A stretch of DNA of 64,000 bases from Desulfurellaceae bacterium bin18 (GCA_002238415.1 MPMI01000005.1:62001-126000); one strand, 5' to 3'; numbered from the stretch's first letter, positions 7,933 through 16,545 are shown. Notes: a model not told the origin generated them from the letters alone. A program made the numbers and translations.

Positions 7933-8262
7933 CAAAATTCAGGATCACTTCCCCCAGAAAAGGTGAGAAATCGTGAAATATTTCATGCCGATTTTCGCTG
8001 AAATCCTGAAAAGTGAAGCGAGGACAGGTATTTAGGGATTTTTCACGAAAAATGAAAATTTCATGGAATTTCATAAAATTTCACGCCTATTTCATGCCTA
8101 TTTCATGCCTATTTCAGCCCTAAATTCTGACTTTGTAACGGTGTTTTGAGCATGTTTAGGGATCGTCGATGGGCGTCAAGCGGTCCCGAGAAGGGGGTAA
8201 TGGTGGGCGTTTTTCACCTTCCATGAAAGGCGAAATTTCACGCGAAATGAAATTTTCCAGAT
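7929..8262 (+). repeat. Copy A of a palindrome-rich ~340-bp dispersed element
   Basis: The stretch is noncoding and filled with TTTCATG, TTTCACG, GAAATTTC and the 12-base palindrome TGAAATATTTCA. It matches copy B (23711-24075) in inverted orientation. The best block is TGAGAAATCGTGAAATATTT at about 7963, followed by CATG. The clustered CACG-T-like half-sites resemble an iterated protein-binding array. No terminal repeats or transposase were recognised. Confidence 0.65.
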
Positions 8263-8531
8263 GTTGATATGCCGTCTGACGTACAGGCAGAGGTCGAAGT
8301 CGGAGGGGGAGAGCCGGTGGGCCTGGAGGACGAGGGAGGGCCAGTGGGGATCGATCTGGAGGAGGCGGAAGGGCATCTCTGGGCGGTCCGGGTTGGGGAT
8401 GACAGCTTGGTGGATGCTCTGCTTGAGACGGTAGCGGGTATTGTGGATGAAAAGAGCTAGCCTCCACGCGGCACCATATTGCCGAGGCACGCAAGTAGGA
8501 AATCACTTCTCATAGGGAGTGCGGCAGGCCG

Positions 8532-8576
8532 GACTAAAGGACCGGGGCCTCCTTGTTGAGAATATGGACGGGTAGC
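8532..8576 (+). pseudogene. CaiB/BaiF CoA-transferase 3'-end remnant
   Basis: The frame reads GLKDRGLLVENMDG and stop, matching ELKDQGILVENAEG and stop at the end of the intact CoA-transferase gene (7744). It is the tail of a paralogue or of a diverged duplicate. Nothing upstream of it in frame belongs to the family. Confidence 0.6.
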
Positions 8577-8959
8577 TGAAACGTTGCTTATTACCAAGTG
8601 GTATGCCTCAGAGTTGAAGGAGCGCAATCTTCTATCGGTTGCGTTCATACGTTCTGGCCTTAGAGGACCTGTTGCGATAGGTAATAGTGATACATTTTTG
8701 CTTATAGCCACAATGGTCGGTTTTGTAATAACTGCTTTATCTTTCGAGAAGCATAGTGACGGCGGGGAACAGTGGTGATGAAGACAAGTTTCTCAACCGC
8801 GACCCAAACGGGGCTAAGGTATCCACTCAGTCCGACTGCTACAGACTCGATACCGATTTCGCCGATTCCGGCAGTGAACGTTGCCGCAGTTCCTTTCGAA
8901 AAGTGTGCCAGAATGAGTAAGGTGGCAATGCGTAAAGTCAAGGTAAGAAGGAACGACCT
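8577..8959. other. Intergenic region, no supported gene
   Basis: Short frames exist on both strands (for example leftward 9064 to 8702, 120 residues, and rightward 8772-8963). None has convincing initiation signals or recognisable sequence. It is treated as decayed sequence between gene stumps. Confidence 0.4.
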
Positions 8960-9211
8960 GTGATCAGACTGATCAAGCCACTGAGTGGTATAATCACTCA
9001 AGTCATCATCGATGAAGAAGGCTTCATGAGCGTCTACGTAGCCCACCCCGCCTGTGGTGCTCATACATCATATGCTTTTGGGTCCCTTGAACTGGAAGAC
9101 GGAGACCTCAAGTGTGATAGCTGTGAGGACACATTACTAGAATGGGTGGTGGAGGACGACGATGTGCCTGATGCTACGGGACTAGGACCTGAGAAGGATT
9201 ACTCTCTGTAG
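8960..9211 (+). CDS. Small acidic protein of unknown function (possible Zn ribbon)
   Basis: The 83-residue protein starts at GTG with AAGGAACGACC upstream. It is strongly acidic and has a cysteine pair CDSC near residue 54 plus a lone cysteine near 32, hinting at metal binding. I do not recognise the family. It precedes, on the same strand, a phospholipase-D-fold protein and an effector-like protein, and may belong to that accessory cluster. Confidence 0.5.
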   Translation: MIRLIKPLSGIITQVIIDEEGFMSVYVAHPACGAHTSYAFGSLELEDGDLKCDSCEDTLLEWVVEDDDVPDATGLGPEKDYSL

Positions 9212-9240
9212 CGTCTACGCTTGGTGACAGCACTCAAGGT

Positions 9241-10083
9241 ATGGTCCAACTCCTCAACCGACCTTGGCGCAACGATCTTGCCGCCCTAGCTGCTACTGCT
9301 GACAGGTCTGTCCTTATTGTTGCCCCGTACATCAAGCACGCTGAAGCAACGTGGTTCTGTAAACTTTTGCGCCCAGGTGTTGAGGTCATAACGCTTGCTA
9401 ATATAGACGCGGAGGCCGTCAGCACGTCGGCCCTGGACTTGGCCGCTTTACGATGCCTCGCGGAGGTATCTCCTTCTGCGAAGCTTATTGCGTTATCGAA
9501 CCTGCACGCAAAAGTATTCGTCGCTGACGAGAAGGTAGCGATCATAACATCGGGCAACTTGACACGGGCAGCGCTCGACAGAAATCTTGAGTATGGAGTA
9601 TTGCTTAACGAAACCGGGTTGGTCCGAGCAGTGCGCAGCGACATGCTCTCGTTTACCCGTCTCGGTAGCCAAGTGGATACGAGTACTATTACCGCCCTTA
9701 CTCCCCTGGAAACAGAGCTTCGCCAAGCCCGGGCCAATATAACGGGTAGTGCTACACCAGCCGCAAAACGCAGATTTGCCGAGGTCATGAGGCAAGCGCG
9801 ACCGGCGCTCGCTTCCATACAGGTAGGCAATCGAAGCGCCCATGCCGTGTTCGGCGAGGCGATTCAATTCATCTTGTCCCGTGGACCACAAACCACAAAG
9901 GCAATTCAACAGGAAGTACGTCATCTCATGCCAACTCTTTGCGACGAGCATGAGTATTTCATGATAAAAGGCGAGAGGTATGGGAAAGCATGGAAGCGTC
10001 GATTGCGTCATGCACAACTGCACCTCAAGCGTAAGGGGATCGTCACCTACAATGCTGGTGCGAGAACTTGGGAACTCATCTGA
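9241..10083 (+). CDS. Phospholipase D-like (HKD) protein with winged-helix-like C-terminus
   Basis: The 280-residue protein has one HKD-type motif: HAKVFVADEKVAIITSGNLT at about residues 88-107, where His, Lys and the GN-x-T segment match PLD-superfamily nucleases. One motif means activity would need a dimer. The C-terminal third (AIQQEVRHLMPTLCD, then GKAWKRRLRHAQLHLKRKG) looks like a small winged helix seen in restriction-type proteins. It is likely a nuclease in a defence-type setting; the downstream gene has an effector-like domain. The start lies close after CAAGGT, so initiation is less certain. Confidence 0.75.
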   Translation: MVQLLNRPWRNDLAALAATADRSVLIVAPYIKHAEATWFCKLLRPGVEVITLANIDAEAVSTSALDLAALRCLAEVSPSAKLIALSNLHAKVFVADEKVAIITSGNLTRAALDRNLEYGVLLNETGLVRAVRSDMLSFTRLGSQVDTSTITALTPLETELRQARANITGSATPAAKRRFAEVMRQARPALASIQVGNRSAHAVFGEAIQFILSRGPQTTKAIQQEVRHLMPTLCDEHEYFMIKGERYGKAWKRRLRHAQLHLKRKGIVTYNAGARTWELI

Positions 10084-10116
10084 TAAACCGATCAGGCGTA
10101 AGACCGAGGTGACGTA

Positions 10117-10815
10117 ATGAGCAACTTTACCAGCCCCGCAATACAGGCAATGAATCTCGTTCGATACATTGGAGATGAAGTAGTACGGTTAGGTAAACCA
10201 ATTGAGATGCTTGACTGCGCTGACATTCAGGAAATCATTGGCGCTCCCAGTGGTGAATTTGTGGAACAACTCATTGAAGACCTAAAGAGACGTGGCACCA
10301 TCAAGGGGGATCTTAATCCAGAAATGGGAGGTTCTTCTTCATTCTTTTCCGTCACTCTTACTCTCGACGGATGGGAGCAGTACGAGGCGGAAAAACGCGG
10401 TGAGTTCTCGGGTAACTACGGCTTCATTGCCATGCAGTTCGGAGACCCCAAACTCGACCCTTTTATGAAAGACATTGTAAAGCCTGCGGTGAAAGAAGGT
10501 ATTGGCTATAAACTCGTTGATATGCGTGATGTCGGGCGGGCCGGAGTTATCGACAACATCATGCGCACCCAGATTAGGGATGCTGCGTTCGTTATCGTTG
10601 ACCTGACGCACGGCAACCCGGGAGCCTATTGGGAGGCAGGTTATGCCGAAGGGCTAGGTAAGCCTGTTCTCTATATCTGTGAGAAAGCAACATTTGATGA
10701 AGATGGGACCCACTTCGACACTAATCACTGCACAACGATTTTCTGGTCCAGAGACGATGACGAGGATTTCAAGCAAAAGTTAATCGCCACGCTTCGCCGC
10801 TCACTCAACCTATAA
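10117..10815 (+). CDS. Nucleoside 2-deoxyribosyltransferase-like / TIR-like-fold protein
   Basis: The 232-residue protein has an N-terminal helical part (residues 1-85) and a C-terminal Rossmann-like domain. That domain opens with YGFIAMQFGDPKLDPFMKDI, then YKLVDMRDVGRAGVIDNIMR, AAFVIVDLTHGNPGAYWEAG and AEGLGKPVLYICEK. The pattern of hydrophobic strands, a DLT-x-x-N-x-G-x-x-E motif and an E-x-G-x-A segment is that of 2-deoxyribosyltransferase/TIR-like domains that hydrolyse nucleotides or NAD. In accessory regions such domains often act as defence effectors (inference). It starts 34 bases after the PLD-like gene. Confidence 0.7.
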   Translation: MSNFTSPAIQAMNLVRYIGDEVVRLGKPIEMLDCADIQEIIGAPSGEFVEQLIEDLKRRGTIKGDLNPEMGGSSSFFSVTLTLDGWEQYEAEKRGEFSGNYGFIAMQFGDPKLDPFMKDIVKPAVKEGIGYKLVDMRDVGRAGVIDNIMRTQIRDAAFVIVDLTHGNPGAYWEAGYAEGLGKPVLYICEKATFDEDGTHFDTNHCTTIFWSRDDDEDFKQKLIATLRRSLNL

Positions 10816-10848
10816 ACTTGCCCAAGAGCGAACACCCTAGACCAGTAG

Positions 10849-10874
10849 GTCGGATTAGCAAAGCGTAATCCGAC
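10849..10874. repeat. REP-like hairpin 1
   Basis: GTCGGATTA and TAATCCGAC flank an 8-base loop GCAAAGCG. The element recurs inverted at 12287-12312 with changed but still paired stem bases, so the hairpin itself appears conserved. Confidence 0.65.
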
Positions 10875-10988
10875 ATCCTCAACTGTTTGGAGCGTTCTCG
10901 ATAAACGGCAGGTATGCTTCGGTTTGCGTTGACGACAAATCAGGGTAGGATGGCTTGAAACCAAGCAAGCCACGGCAGGCAAAGGGCA

Positions 10989-11482
10989 TGGTCAGCGATC
11001 AGACTCGAAACACCATTTGGCAAGGACTGTTGGATATGGCCAGACTCGTCCGTTACTACGAGAGCCTAGCCGACCGGCATCGACGCAAACACTTTTGGAT
11101 TCGCGTCGTGCTCCTTGCCGCGGCGGCGAGTGGCATTGCCGCCTTGCTTGATCTGTTTCCAGAGGTCGTTCAGATTGTTGCAGGCGGTCTGGTCGCCCTG
11201 TGTGTCGTGTGGGACTTTGTGTCAGACTACGCAAAAAAAGCGGCCATCCTGCATGCAATCAGTATTGAATGCAGCGCTCTTGAGGTCGAATGGCAAGACT
11301 TGTGGGGCGATCTTGAGAACATCGACGACACGGAGGCTCGACAACGCAACACCCGCCTGTCACGGAGACTCAACGAGGTCACCGGATGGGCGGGGCATAC
11401 CGATATTCAAGAAGACCCAAAGCTGAACGAAAAATGCGAAGCCGCAGCCTACCGGGTGATGCAAGATCAATATGGCGTCTAA
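10989..11482 (+). CDS. Two-transmembrane SLATT-like protein
   Basis: The 164-residue protein has a helix with YYESLADRHRRKHFWIRVVL, two adjacent membrane helices (about residues 38-80: VVLLAAAASGIAALLDLF and IVAGGLVALCVVWDFV), then a long amphipathic tail. This arrangement is that of SLATT-type 2TM proteins, proposed pore-forming effectors associated with nucleotide-signalling defence systems. Its own regulator is not obvious nearby. The ATG at 10989 follows GGCAAAGGGC; an upstream ATG in frame is possible. Its stop overlaps the start of a polyproline micro-ORF. Confidence 0.65.
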
Positions 11483-11615
11483 CGTGAGAACCCGGACAGC
11501 CTCAGGGAAGCCTGCAAGGCCAGGTAAGACGCCACCACCTCCCCCGCCTCCCAGGCCCGAGCCGGAACAGGGTAAACCAAAACCCAACCAGGGTAAGAGC
11601 CAGGGCAAGAAATAG
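11472..11615 (+). CDS. Polyproline/basic micro-protein overlapping the 2TM gene
   Basis: A 47-residue ORF starts at the ATG inside the last codons of the 2TM gene. It encodes a short basic head, KTPPPPPPPRPEPEQGKPKP and an NQGKSQGKK tail. The overlap of 11 bases suggests translational coupling. The protein would be unstructured. From memory, small proline-rich ORFs do occur beside 2TM proteins in other genomes; this needs checking. It could be an immunity or adaptor peptide for the membrane protein (inference). Confidence 0.55.
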   Translation: MASNVRTRTASGKPARPGKTPPPPPPPRPEPEQGKPKPNQGKSQGKK

Positions 11616-11782
11616 TCCCTAGAGTTATTACCGAGACCAACGGCTCGTTGAACTGCGCCACCGCTGGCCCAACTCGTCCGAATGGGATGGACGAGACGAT
11701 GGCCAAAGCACTTAAGACCCGTAGCCGACCGTCGAGTGGGTGTGGTTTGACCAGGTTGCTTCTCGTTGCTACTTCTCTGTGT

Positions 11783-12076
11783 ATGAGATCGGTCGGAATA
11801 AAAGTATTGAACAGCCGGTTGAGCGAGTATGTGCGGCTCGCCGCCTCGGGCGAGACCGTTCTGGTCACGGACCACGACCGTGTTGTCGCGGAAATCGGTC
11901 CCCCGAGAGAAGCTAGAAGCCCGATGCTCGCCGATGCCCTGCTGGCCGAGGCCGTGCGCAAGGGGTGGCTGACGCCGCCAACGCTGCCCGCCACGGGGGA
12001 GCCTCCGACTCCGGAGCGAGTTGCGCCGCTCTCTACTCTTCTTGGCGAACTGGATGCCGATAGAAGCGAACGGTGA
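11783..12076 (+). CDS. Phd/YefM-family antitoxin
   Basis: The 97-residue protein contains GIKVLNSRLSEYVRLAASGE and TVLVTDHDRVVAEIGPPRE, the Phd/YefM fold signature (about residues 4-45). The C-terminal SPMLADALLAEAVRKGWL and TPP segment would wrap the toxin. The ATG at 11783 sits at the start of the fold; upstream extensions of this frame look random. Its stop overlaps the GTG of a PIN-type gene by GTGA, the usual antitoxin-toxin coupling. That toxin is broken. Confidence 0.85.
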   Translation: MRSVGIKVLNSRLSEYVRLAASGETVLVTDHDRVVAEIGPPREARSPMLADALLAEAVRKGWLTPPTLPATGEPPTPERVAPLSTLLGELDADRSER

Positions 12077-12261
12077 TCTACCTCGATACCTCTGTTGTGC
12101 TCGCCCAACTCCTGGCGGAAGACCGCCGCCCACCCGCGCCCTGGCTATGCCCGTCTACGACCTGGAACTCTCCTGAACCGTGCGAAGGATTAGGGTCGGA
12201 ACGAGGCGGGCGACGGAAAGGCGTTGTGCGAATTGCTGGAATTGAATCTGACGCAGGGTGA
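12073..12261 (+). pseudogene. PIN-domain (VapC) toxin, truncated
   Basis: The frame starts with IYLDTSVVLAQLLAEDRRPP, which has the first PIN motif with its catalytic Asp (residue 4). After about residue 22 the sequence loses all family resemblance and stops at 62 residues instead of about 130. A frameshift or deletion just after the first helix is likely. The coupled antitoxin upstream remains intact. Confidence 0.75.
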
Positions 12262-12286
12262 GTGAAAAGTGATTGGTGGAGGAGAT

Positions 12287-12312
12287 GTCAGGTTACGCTT
12301 CGCTAACCTGAC
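12287..12312. repeat. REP-like hairpin 2 (inverted relative to hairpin 1)
   Basis: GTCAGGTTA and TAACCTGAC flank CGCTTCGC. Its reverse complement matches 10849-10874 with surrounding GTAGGTC and GACAT bases conserved. The differences in the stem are compensatory. Confidence 0.65.
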
Positions 12313-12383
12313 CTACGGCTAGCCTTCTTTGGCCAAGTTGAGCGTAATCTGGATTGCATGAACGGCAGCGGAGGGAGCACAGT

Positions 12384-12878
12384 ATGGACGAGCGTATCTA
12401 CAACCGAAACCGAAAATGGACGCGAAAGACGTTCCTAGATAATTTCACCATCGCAGAAGAACGTCATGCCGCGCAACGCCTTTTAGACGTAGCCCGAGAT
12501 TCTGGTGCCGCCTTTCACTGGGGACCGAGTGGTGTGAGCATCCGCATGCGATGCTCGCTTTGGGGAAACCCAGTCTCCGTCGCTTGGCTCTACCCGCCGT
12601 CAACCACAGACAACGGGTGGATGAAAACCCGAGATTTCTCTTTCGGAGTCGCAATACTTGACGAAGAGCCGCCTCCGCCGCCCGCATTGAGCACCGTCCT
12701 TAAGCAATGGGCGGATCAATTTGGAGCCGATAGTTTCACCATTAGGGTGGTAAAAGCTAGCGGGCTACCTGTCAAAGGCGTAGACGCGTGGTCGGTCGAC
12801 TACCCCGACGCGGTCCAGCACCTTGACCTTCTCTCGAAGCGACTTGCCAATATCCTGACGAAACTGAAATCGCTGTGA
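12384..12878 (+). CDS. Hypothetical protein
   Basis: The 164-residue soluble protein starts at an ATG with GGAGGGAGCACAGT upstream. It has RKTFLDNFTIAEERHAAQRL near the N-terminus, a hydrophobic beta-like centre and EEPPPPPALSTVLKQW around residue 94. I do not recognise a family. It sits alone between a decayed toxin gene and the metabolic block starting at 12971, and may belong to the accessory cluster. Confidence 0.6.
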   Translation: MDERIYNRNRKWTRKTFLDNFTIAEERHAAQRLLDVARDSGAAFHWGPSGVSIRMRCSLWGNPVSVAWLYPPSTTDNGWMKTRDFSFGVAILDEEPPPPPALSTVLKQWADQFGADSFTIRVVKASGLPVKGVDAWSVDYPDAVQHLDLLSKRLANILTKLKSL

Positions 12879-12970
12879 TGAGGCAGCACACTGTGCCCCG
12901 GCGATAGACAAGCGCGGGAGTTTTTGTTTTTCTAGGCAGCCTCTACTACGAACCCAAAAGGAGAACGCAT

Positions 12971-13984
12971 ATGCTGCCAGTTGGTTATCTCCCCTGTACT
13001 CAAGACCCCCCGTCCGGGACGAATATGGGACGGGTGATTGATGAAGTTATTGCCGAAGCCCAGGCCGCGGAGGCCAGTGGCTGGGACGGTTGCTTTCTGA
13101 CCGAACACCACCAGCAGGAAGACGGCTATCTGCCCAACCCGTTGCTGCTAGCCGGCTTGGTCGGGATGAAGACCGAACGCATAAAGGTCGGCACGTGCGT
13201 GTTGTTGATGCCGCTCCACCATCCCGTCCATGTTGCGGAAGACTGCGCCGTGATCGACCAGGCGACCAAAGGGCGGCTCGTTCTGAGTCTCGGCGTGGGG
13301 TATCAGCAGCACGATTTCGACGCGTTCGAGATTCCGATCACCGAGCGGGCCACCCGGACCGAAGAAGCCATCGACATTATCCGCAAGAGCTGGACGGGTG
13401 AGCGCTTCTCTTTTGAGGGCAAGCATTTTCGCTATCAGGACACCCTGATTACACCCGGCCCAAGTCAACAGTCCGGTCCGCCGATCTGGATGGCGTCCTG
13501 GACGCCGGTCGGACTGCGCCGGGCAGGGCGGCTGGCGGATGGCTGGATCGCCGACCCGGTACAGAGCCTTGGGGTCATTAAAGACTATGCCAGCCGCTAC
13601 CGGGCAGCCGCGGAAAAGGCGGGCCGCAAACCGTATATCTGCCTGATGCGCGATGCCGTGCTGGCCGACAGCATGGCCGACGCCGAAGCCGCCAGCGAGC
13701 CGACCATGTATACCCACCGCTTCTACTTTCAGTATGACGCCTATGTCCAGGATGAACACATCAAGGACGTCAAGACCCCTGAAGAGCTGAGCTTTGGCAT
13801 AGCCTCCAAGGAGCGGCTGATTGTGGGCTCGCCCGAAGACTGTCTGGAGCAACTCCAGATGTGGAAAGAGGCGATTCAGCCGGATTATTTGATCATGCGC
13901 TTTCGACAGCCGGGTGGTCCGTCGCACGAGAATACGCTGCAAGCGATACGCACCTTTGGCGAAAAGGTCATTCCGAAGTTGTAA
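12971..13984 (+). CDS. Luciferase-like flavin-dependent monooxygenase
   Basis: The 337-residue protein resembles the one at 3522: CFLTEHHQQEDGYLPNPLLL near residue 39, IKVGTCVLLMPLHHPVHVAE near residue 64, GRLVLSLGVGYQQHDFDAFE, and PPIWMASWTPVGLRRAGRLA. It should use reduced flavin to oxidise a small organic molecule. AAAAGGAGAACGCAT precedes the ATG. It heads a rightward run with MmgE/PrpD and a further monooxygenase, suggesting one catabolic unit. Confidence 0.92.
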   Translation: MLPVGYLPCTQDPPSGTNMGRVIDEVIAEAQAAEASGWDGCFLTEHHQQEDGYLPNPLLLAGLVGMKTERIKVGTCVLLMPLHHPVHVAEDCAVIDQATKGRLVLSLGVGYQQHDFDAFEIPITERATRTEEAIDIIRKSWTGERFSFEGKHFRYQDTLITPGPSQQSGPPIWMASWTPVGLRRAGRLADGWIADPVQSLGVIKDYASRYRAAAEKAGRKPYICLMRDAVLADSMADAEAASEPTMYTHRFYFQYDAYVQDEHIKDVKTPEELSFGIASKERLIVGSPEDCLEQLQMWKEAIQPDYLIMRFRQPGGPSHENTLQAIRTFGEKVIPKL

Positions 13985-14042
13985 GGGCGTTTCTTTTCCA
14001 GCGATCCTCACCCCGACCCTAGGGGAGAGGGGAGGGCCATAT

Positions 14043-15416
14043 ATGGAAATTCCGCTGACCCAACATCTGGCCGCATTCTGTACCCGGCTCGACTACGACA
14101 GCCTGCCGGTCGAGGTGGTCGATCGGGCCAAATACTTCTTTCTCGACTATCTCGGTGTTGCGGTGCGGGGCTCGCTGTCCGATTCCAGCCAGCCGCTCTA
14201 CCGCCTGGCGGACAGTCTGTCCTCGACGGGGCAGGGAACGGTCCTGGGCCGTGCGGAGAAGGCGAACTTTCCGTATGCGGCCCTGGCCAACGGTACGTCC
14301 GCCCATAGCCTGGAACTAGACGACACCCATCAGGCCGGCTCGATTCATCTGGGTGTGTCGGTCTTTTCCGCGGCGCTCGCCGTGGCAGAGCAGGTAGGCG
14401 CGAGCGGCAAGGATTTTCTTACCGCCAGCGTGGTCGGCTTTGAGGTCGCGGCCCGGCTGGCCATGGCCCTCAAACCGACCGAGCACTACGGCCGCGGGTT
14501 TCATCCCACGGCGACCTGCGGCACCTTTGGCGCTGCGGCCAGTGCGGCCAAGCTGCTGGGCTTGAGTGAAGCCCAACTGCTGTCCGCCCTCGGCATTGCC
14601 GGCAGCCAGTCTGCCGGGTCGATGGAGTTCCTGGCCGAGGGAGCCTGGACAAAACGCTTCCATCCGGGCTGGGCCGCGTTCAGCGGCGTTCATGCCGCCC
14701 TGCTGGCAAAAGAAGGCTTCATTGGCCCGCGTACGATCCTCGAAGGGCGGGACGGCTTTCTCAAGGCGTATGGGGTGCGGCCCGAGCCAGGCAAAATCAG
14801 CGAGGGTCTGGGCGAGGATTTCCAGATTCTGCAAACCGCGGTCAAACCGCACGCCTGCTGCCGCTATACCCAGGCTCCGATCGACGCAGTGCTCAGCCTC
14901 GTACGGGAACATGATGTGCAACCCGAGCAGGTTGAGCAGGTTACCATCGGCATGCTCGAAACCGGCATTCCGGTCATCTGCGAGCCGGCCGAGCGTAAAT
15001 ATCGTCCCACGAATGTGGTTGAGGCCCAGTTCAGCTTGCCCTTTGGCGTCGCAGTAGCGTTGGCCAAACGACGGGCCGGGCTGGATGAATTTTCCGAAGC
15101 CATGCTGGAAGATGCCGCAGTCGGAGCGCTCATGGCCAAGGTCAGGTATGAACATGACCCGCAACTGGAAGAAAACTATCCCAAGGAATGGCCGGCCTGG
15201 GCGCGTGTTGCTCTGGATACCGGACGAGAAGTCTCTGCTCAGGTGCGTTTCCCAAAAGGCGACCCGGAGAACCCGTTGTCGTGGGATGAACTGACGGCGA
15301 AATACGCCGATCTCGCGACCGCGGTATGGACGGATGAACACGCCAGCCGGGTGTGCGAGGCGGTTCGGGCGCTTGAAGCCGAATCCGATCTGCGTAAGGT
15401 GACCCAAGAGTTGTAA
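14043..15416 (+). CDS. MmgE/PrpD family protein
   Basis: The 457-residue protein fits the MmgE/PrpD family (2-methylcitrate dehydratase and relatives): AKYFFLDYLGVAVRGSLSDS near residue 30, NGTSAHSLELDDTHQAGSIH near residue 83, HPTATCGTFGAAASAAKLLG near residue 155 and KPHACCRYTQAPIDAVL near residue 275. Members are dehydratases or isomerases of polycarboxylates; cis-aconitate decarboxylase is a relative. The exact substrate is not predictable. The ATG at 14043 follows GGGGAGGGCCATAT, part of a repetitive GAGAGGGGAGGG tract. It lies between two flavin monooxygenase genes. Confidence 0.9.
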   Translation: MEIPLTQHLAAFCTRLDYDSLPVEVVDRAKYFFLDYLGVAVRGSLSDSSQPLYRLADSLSSTGQGTVLGRAEKANFPYAALANGTSAHSLELDDTHQAGSIHLGVSVFSAALAVAEQVGASGKDFLTASVVGFEVAARLAMALKPTEHYGRGFHPTATCGTFGAAASAAKLLGLSEAQLLSALGIAGSQSAGSMEFLAEGAWTKRFHPGWAAFSGVHAALLAKEGFIGPRTILEGRDGFLKAYGVRPEPGKISEGLGEDFQILQTAVKPHACCRYTQAPIDAVLSLVREHDVQPEQVEQVTIGMLETGIPVICEPAERKYRPTNVVEAQFSLPFGVAVALAKRRAGLDEFSEAMLEDAAVGALMAKVRYEHDPQLEENYPKEWPAWARVALDTGREVSAQVRFPKGDPENPLSWDELTAKYADLATAVWTDEHASRVCEAVRALEAESDLRKVTQEL

Positions 15417-15449
15417 TTGAAAGCGAGCGTCGTACTGGAGGAATGAAGA

Positions 15450-16517
15450 ATGGATTATGGTTATGTGTTTCCTGGTGGAGTGCATGTCTACAAAGATGTC
15501 ATGCTGGCGGAAAAGCGCGGCTATACGCACGCCTGGCTGTATGACTCCCAAATGTTGTTCAGCGATGTGTATGCATCCCTGGCCTTGTGCGCGGTGAATA
15601 CCAAAAAGATCAAGCTGGGGCCTGGGGTGACCAATCCGGCCTCGCGCATCGCACCGGTCACGGCCGGCGCGATTGCGTCCATTAACGAACTGGCGCCCGG
15701 CCGGACCATCCTCGGGATCGGAACGGGGAATACCGCCCGGCGGACCCTGGGTATGCCCGCAGCCCGGCTGATAGACATGCGCGAGCACGTCGAGACTTGC
15801 CGCGACCTGTTGGCAGGCAAGACCACGCCCTACCAGGAAGGCCACCGGCGCCGCATGGTGAAGTTCCTCAACCCCAAGGGTGGCTGGATCAATATCAGGA
15901 AAAAAGTGCCAATTTATGTCGCGGCGAGTGGTCCCAAGACCCTGGAACTGGCGGGCGAAATCGCTGACGGCATTATTCTGTTTGGCGCCGTCAGCCCCAG
16001 CCTGATTGAGTTTGTGATGAATCACATCCGGACCGGAGCCGAGCGGGCCGGGCGCAACCCCAAGCGGATTTATACTCTATGCATGACCGCCTTCCATCTC
16101 ACCAACAAGGGCGAGTCGCTCGAAACCTCGAAAGTCCGCAGCGCCGTCGGGCCGTTTGTCTCGTCCTCCAGTAATATTTTTGCCTTTTCCTGCCCCGACC
16201 CGAAAGACCTGCCGGCTGATGTGCGGGACGACCTGATGGCTTTCAAGAATGCCTATCGTGCGCCCGAGGGTTCGATCGAAACCCGCCACCTCAAGCTCTA
16301 CGCCGATTATCTGCAAGGCTTTAAGAAGGAGCACGAGCCGCTAGTCACGGAGAAGATGATTCGGGCCACCACGCTGACCGGTACCAAGGAAGAAGTGCTG
16401 GAATCGGTCAAAGCCATGAAGAAAGCCGGCATCAAGCAGGTCGCGGTCCAGCCGGTGACGGACGCCCGGACAACCATTGACGCCTTTGCCCGCGCCGTTA
16501 TTCGCAAGATGAAATAG
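15450..16517 (+). CDS. Luciferase-like / F420-dependent oxidoreductase
   Basis: The 355-residue protein is of the methylene-H4MPT-reductase-like branch of luciferase-like proteins. It shows GYTHAWLYDSQMLFSDVYAS near residue 25, KIKLGPGVTNPASRIAPVTA, INELAPGRTILGIGTGNTAR near residue 85 and VAASGPKTLELAGEIADG near residue 155. TGGAGGAATGAAGA precedes the ATG. It may share a transcript with the MmgE/PrpD gene 33 bases upstream. F420 or FMN use cannot be decided. Confidence 0.9.
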   Translation: MDYGYVFPGGVHVYKDVMLAEKRGYTHAWLYDSQMLFSDVYASLALCAVNTKKIKLGPGVTNPASRIAPVTAGAIASINELAPGRTILGIGTGNTARRTLGMPAARLIDMREHVETCRDLLAGKTTPYQEGHRRRMVKFLNPKGGWINIRKKVPIYVAASGPKTLELAGEIADGIILFGAVSPSLIEFVMNHIRTGAERAGRNPKRIYTLCMTAFHLTNKGESLETSKVRSAVGPFVSSSSNIFAFSCPDPKDLPADVRDDLMAFKNAYRAPEGSIETRHLKLYADYLQGFKKEHEPLVTEKMIRATTLTGTKEEVLESVKAMKKAGIKQVAVQPVTDARTTIDAFARAVIRKMK

Positions 16518-16545
16518 CAGCCTGGGAGGAAAACCGTGCCTATCG

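Noticed and set aside
8176-8490. Leftward 104-residue frame with some protein-like sequence
   Set aside because: Its second half is encoded by the copy A repeat, it has no recognised family, and an alternative frame covers the same DNA equally well.
8702-9064. Leftward 120-residue frame with a hydrophobic segment
   Set aside because: It overlaps the better-supported 8960 gene and has no clear ribosome-binding site or family.
14316-16025. 569-residue leftward open frame
   Set aside because: It is opposite to the well-supported MmgE/PrpD and monooxygenase genes, and its composition is that of an antisense shadow.
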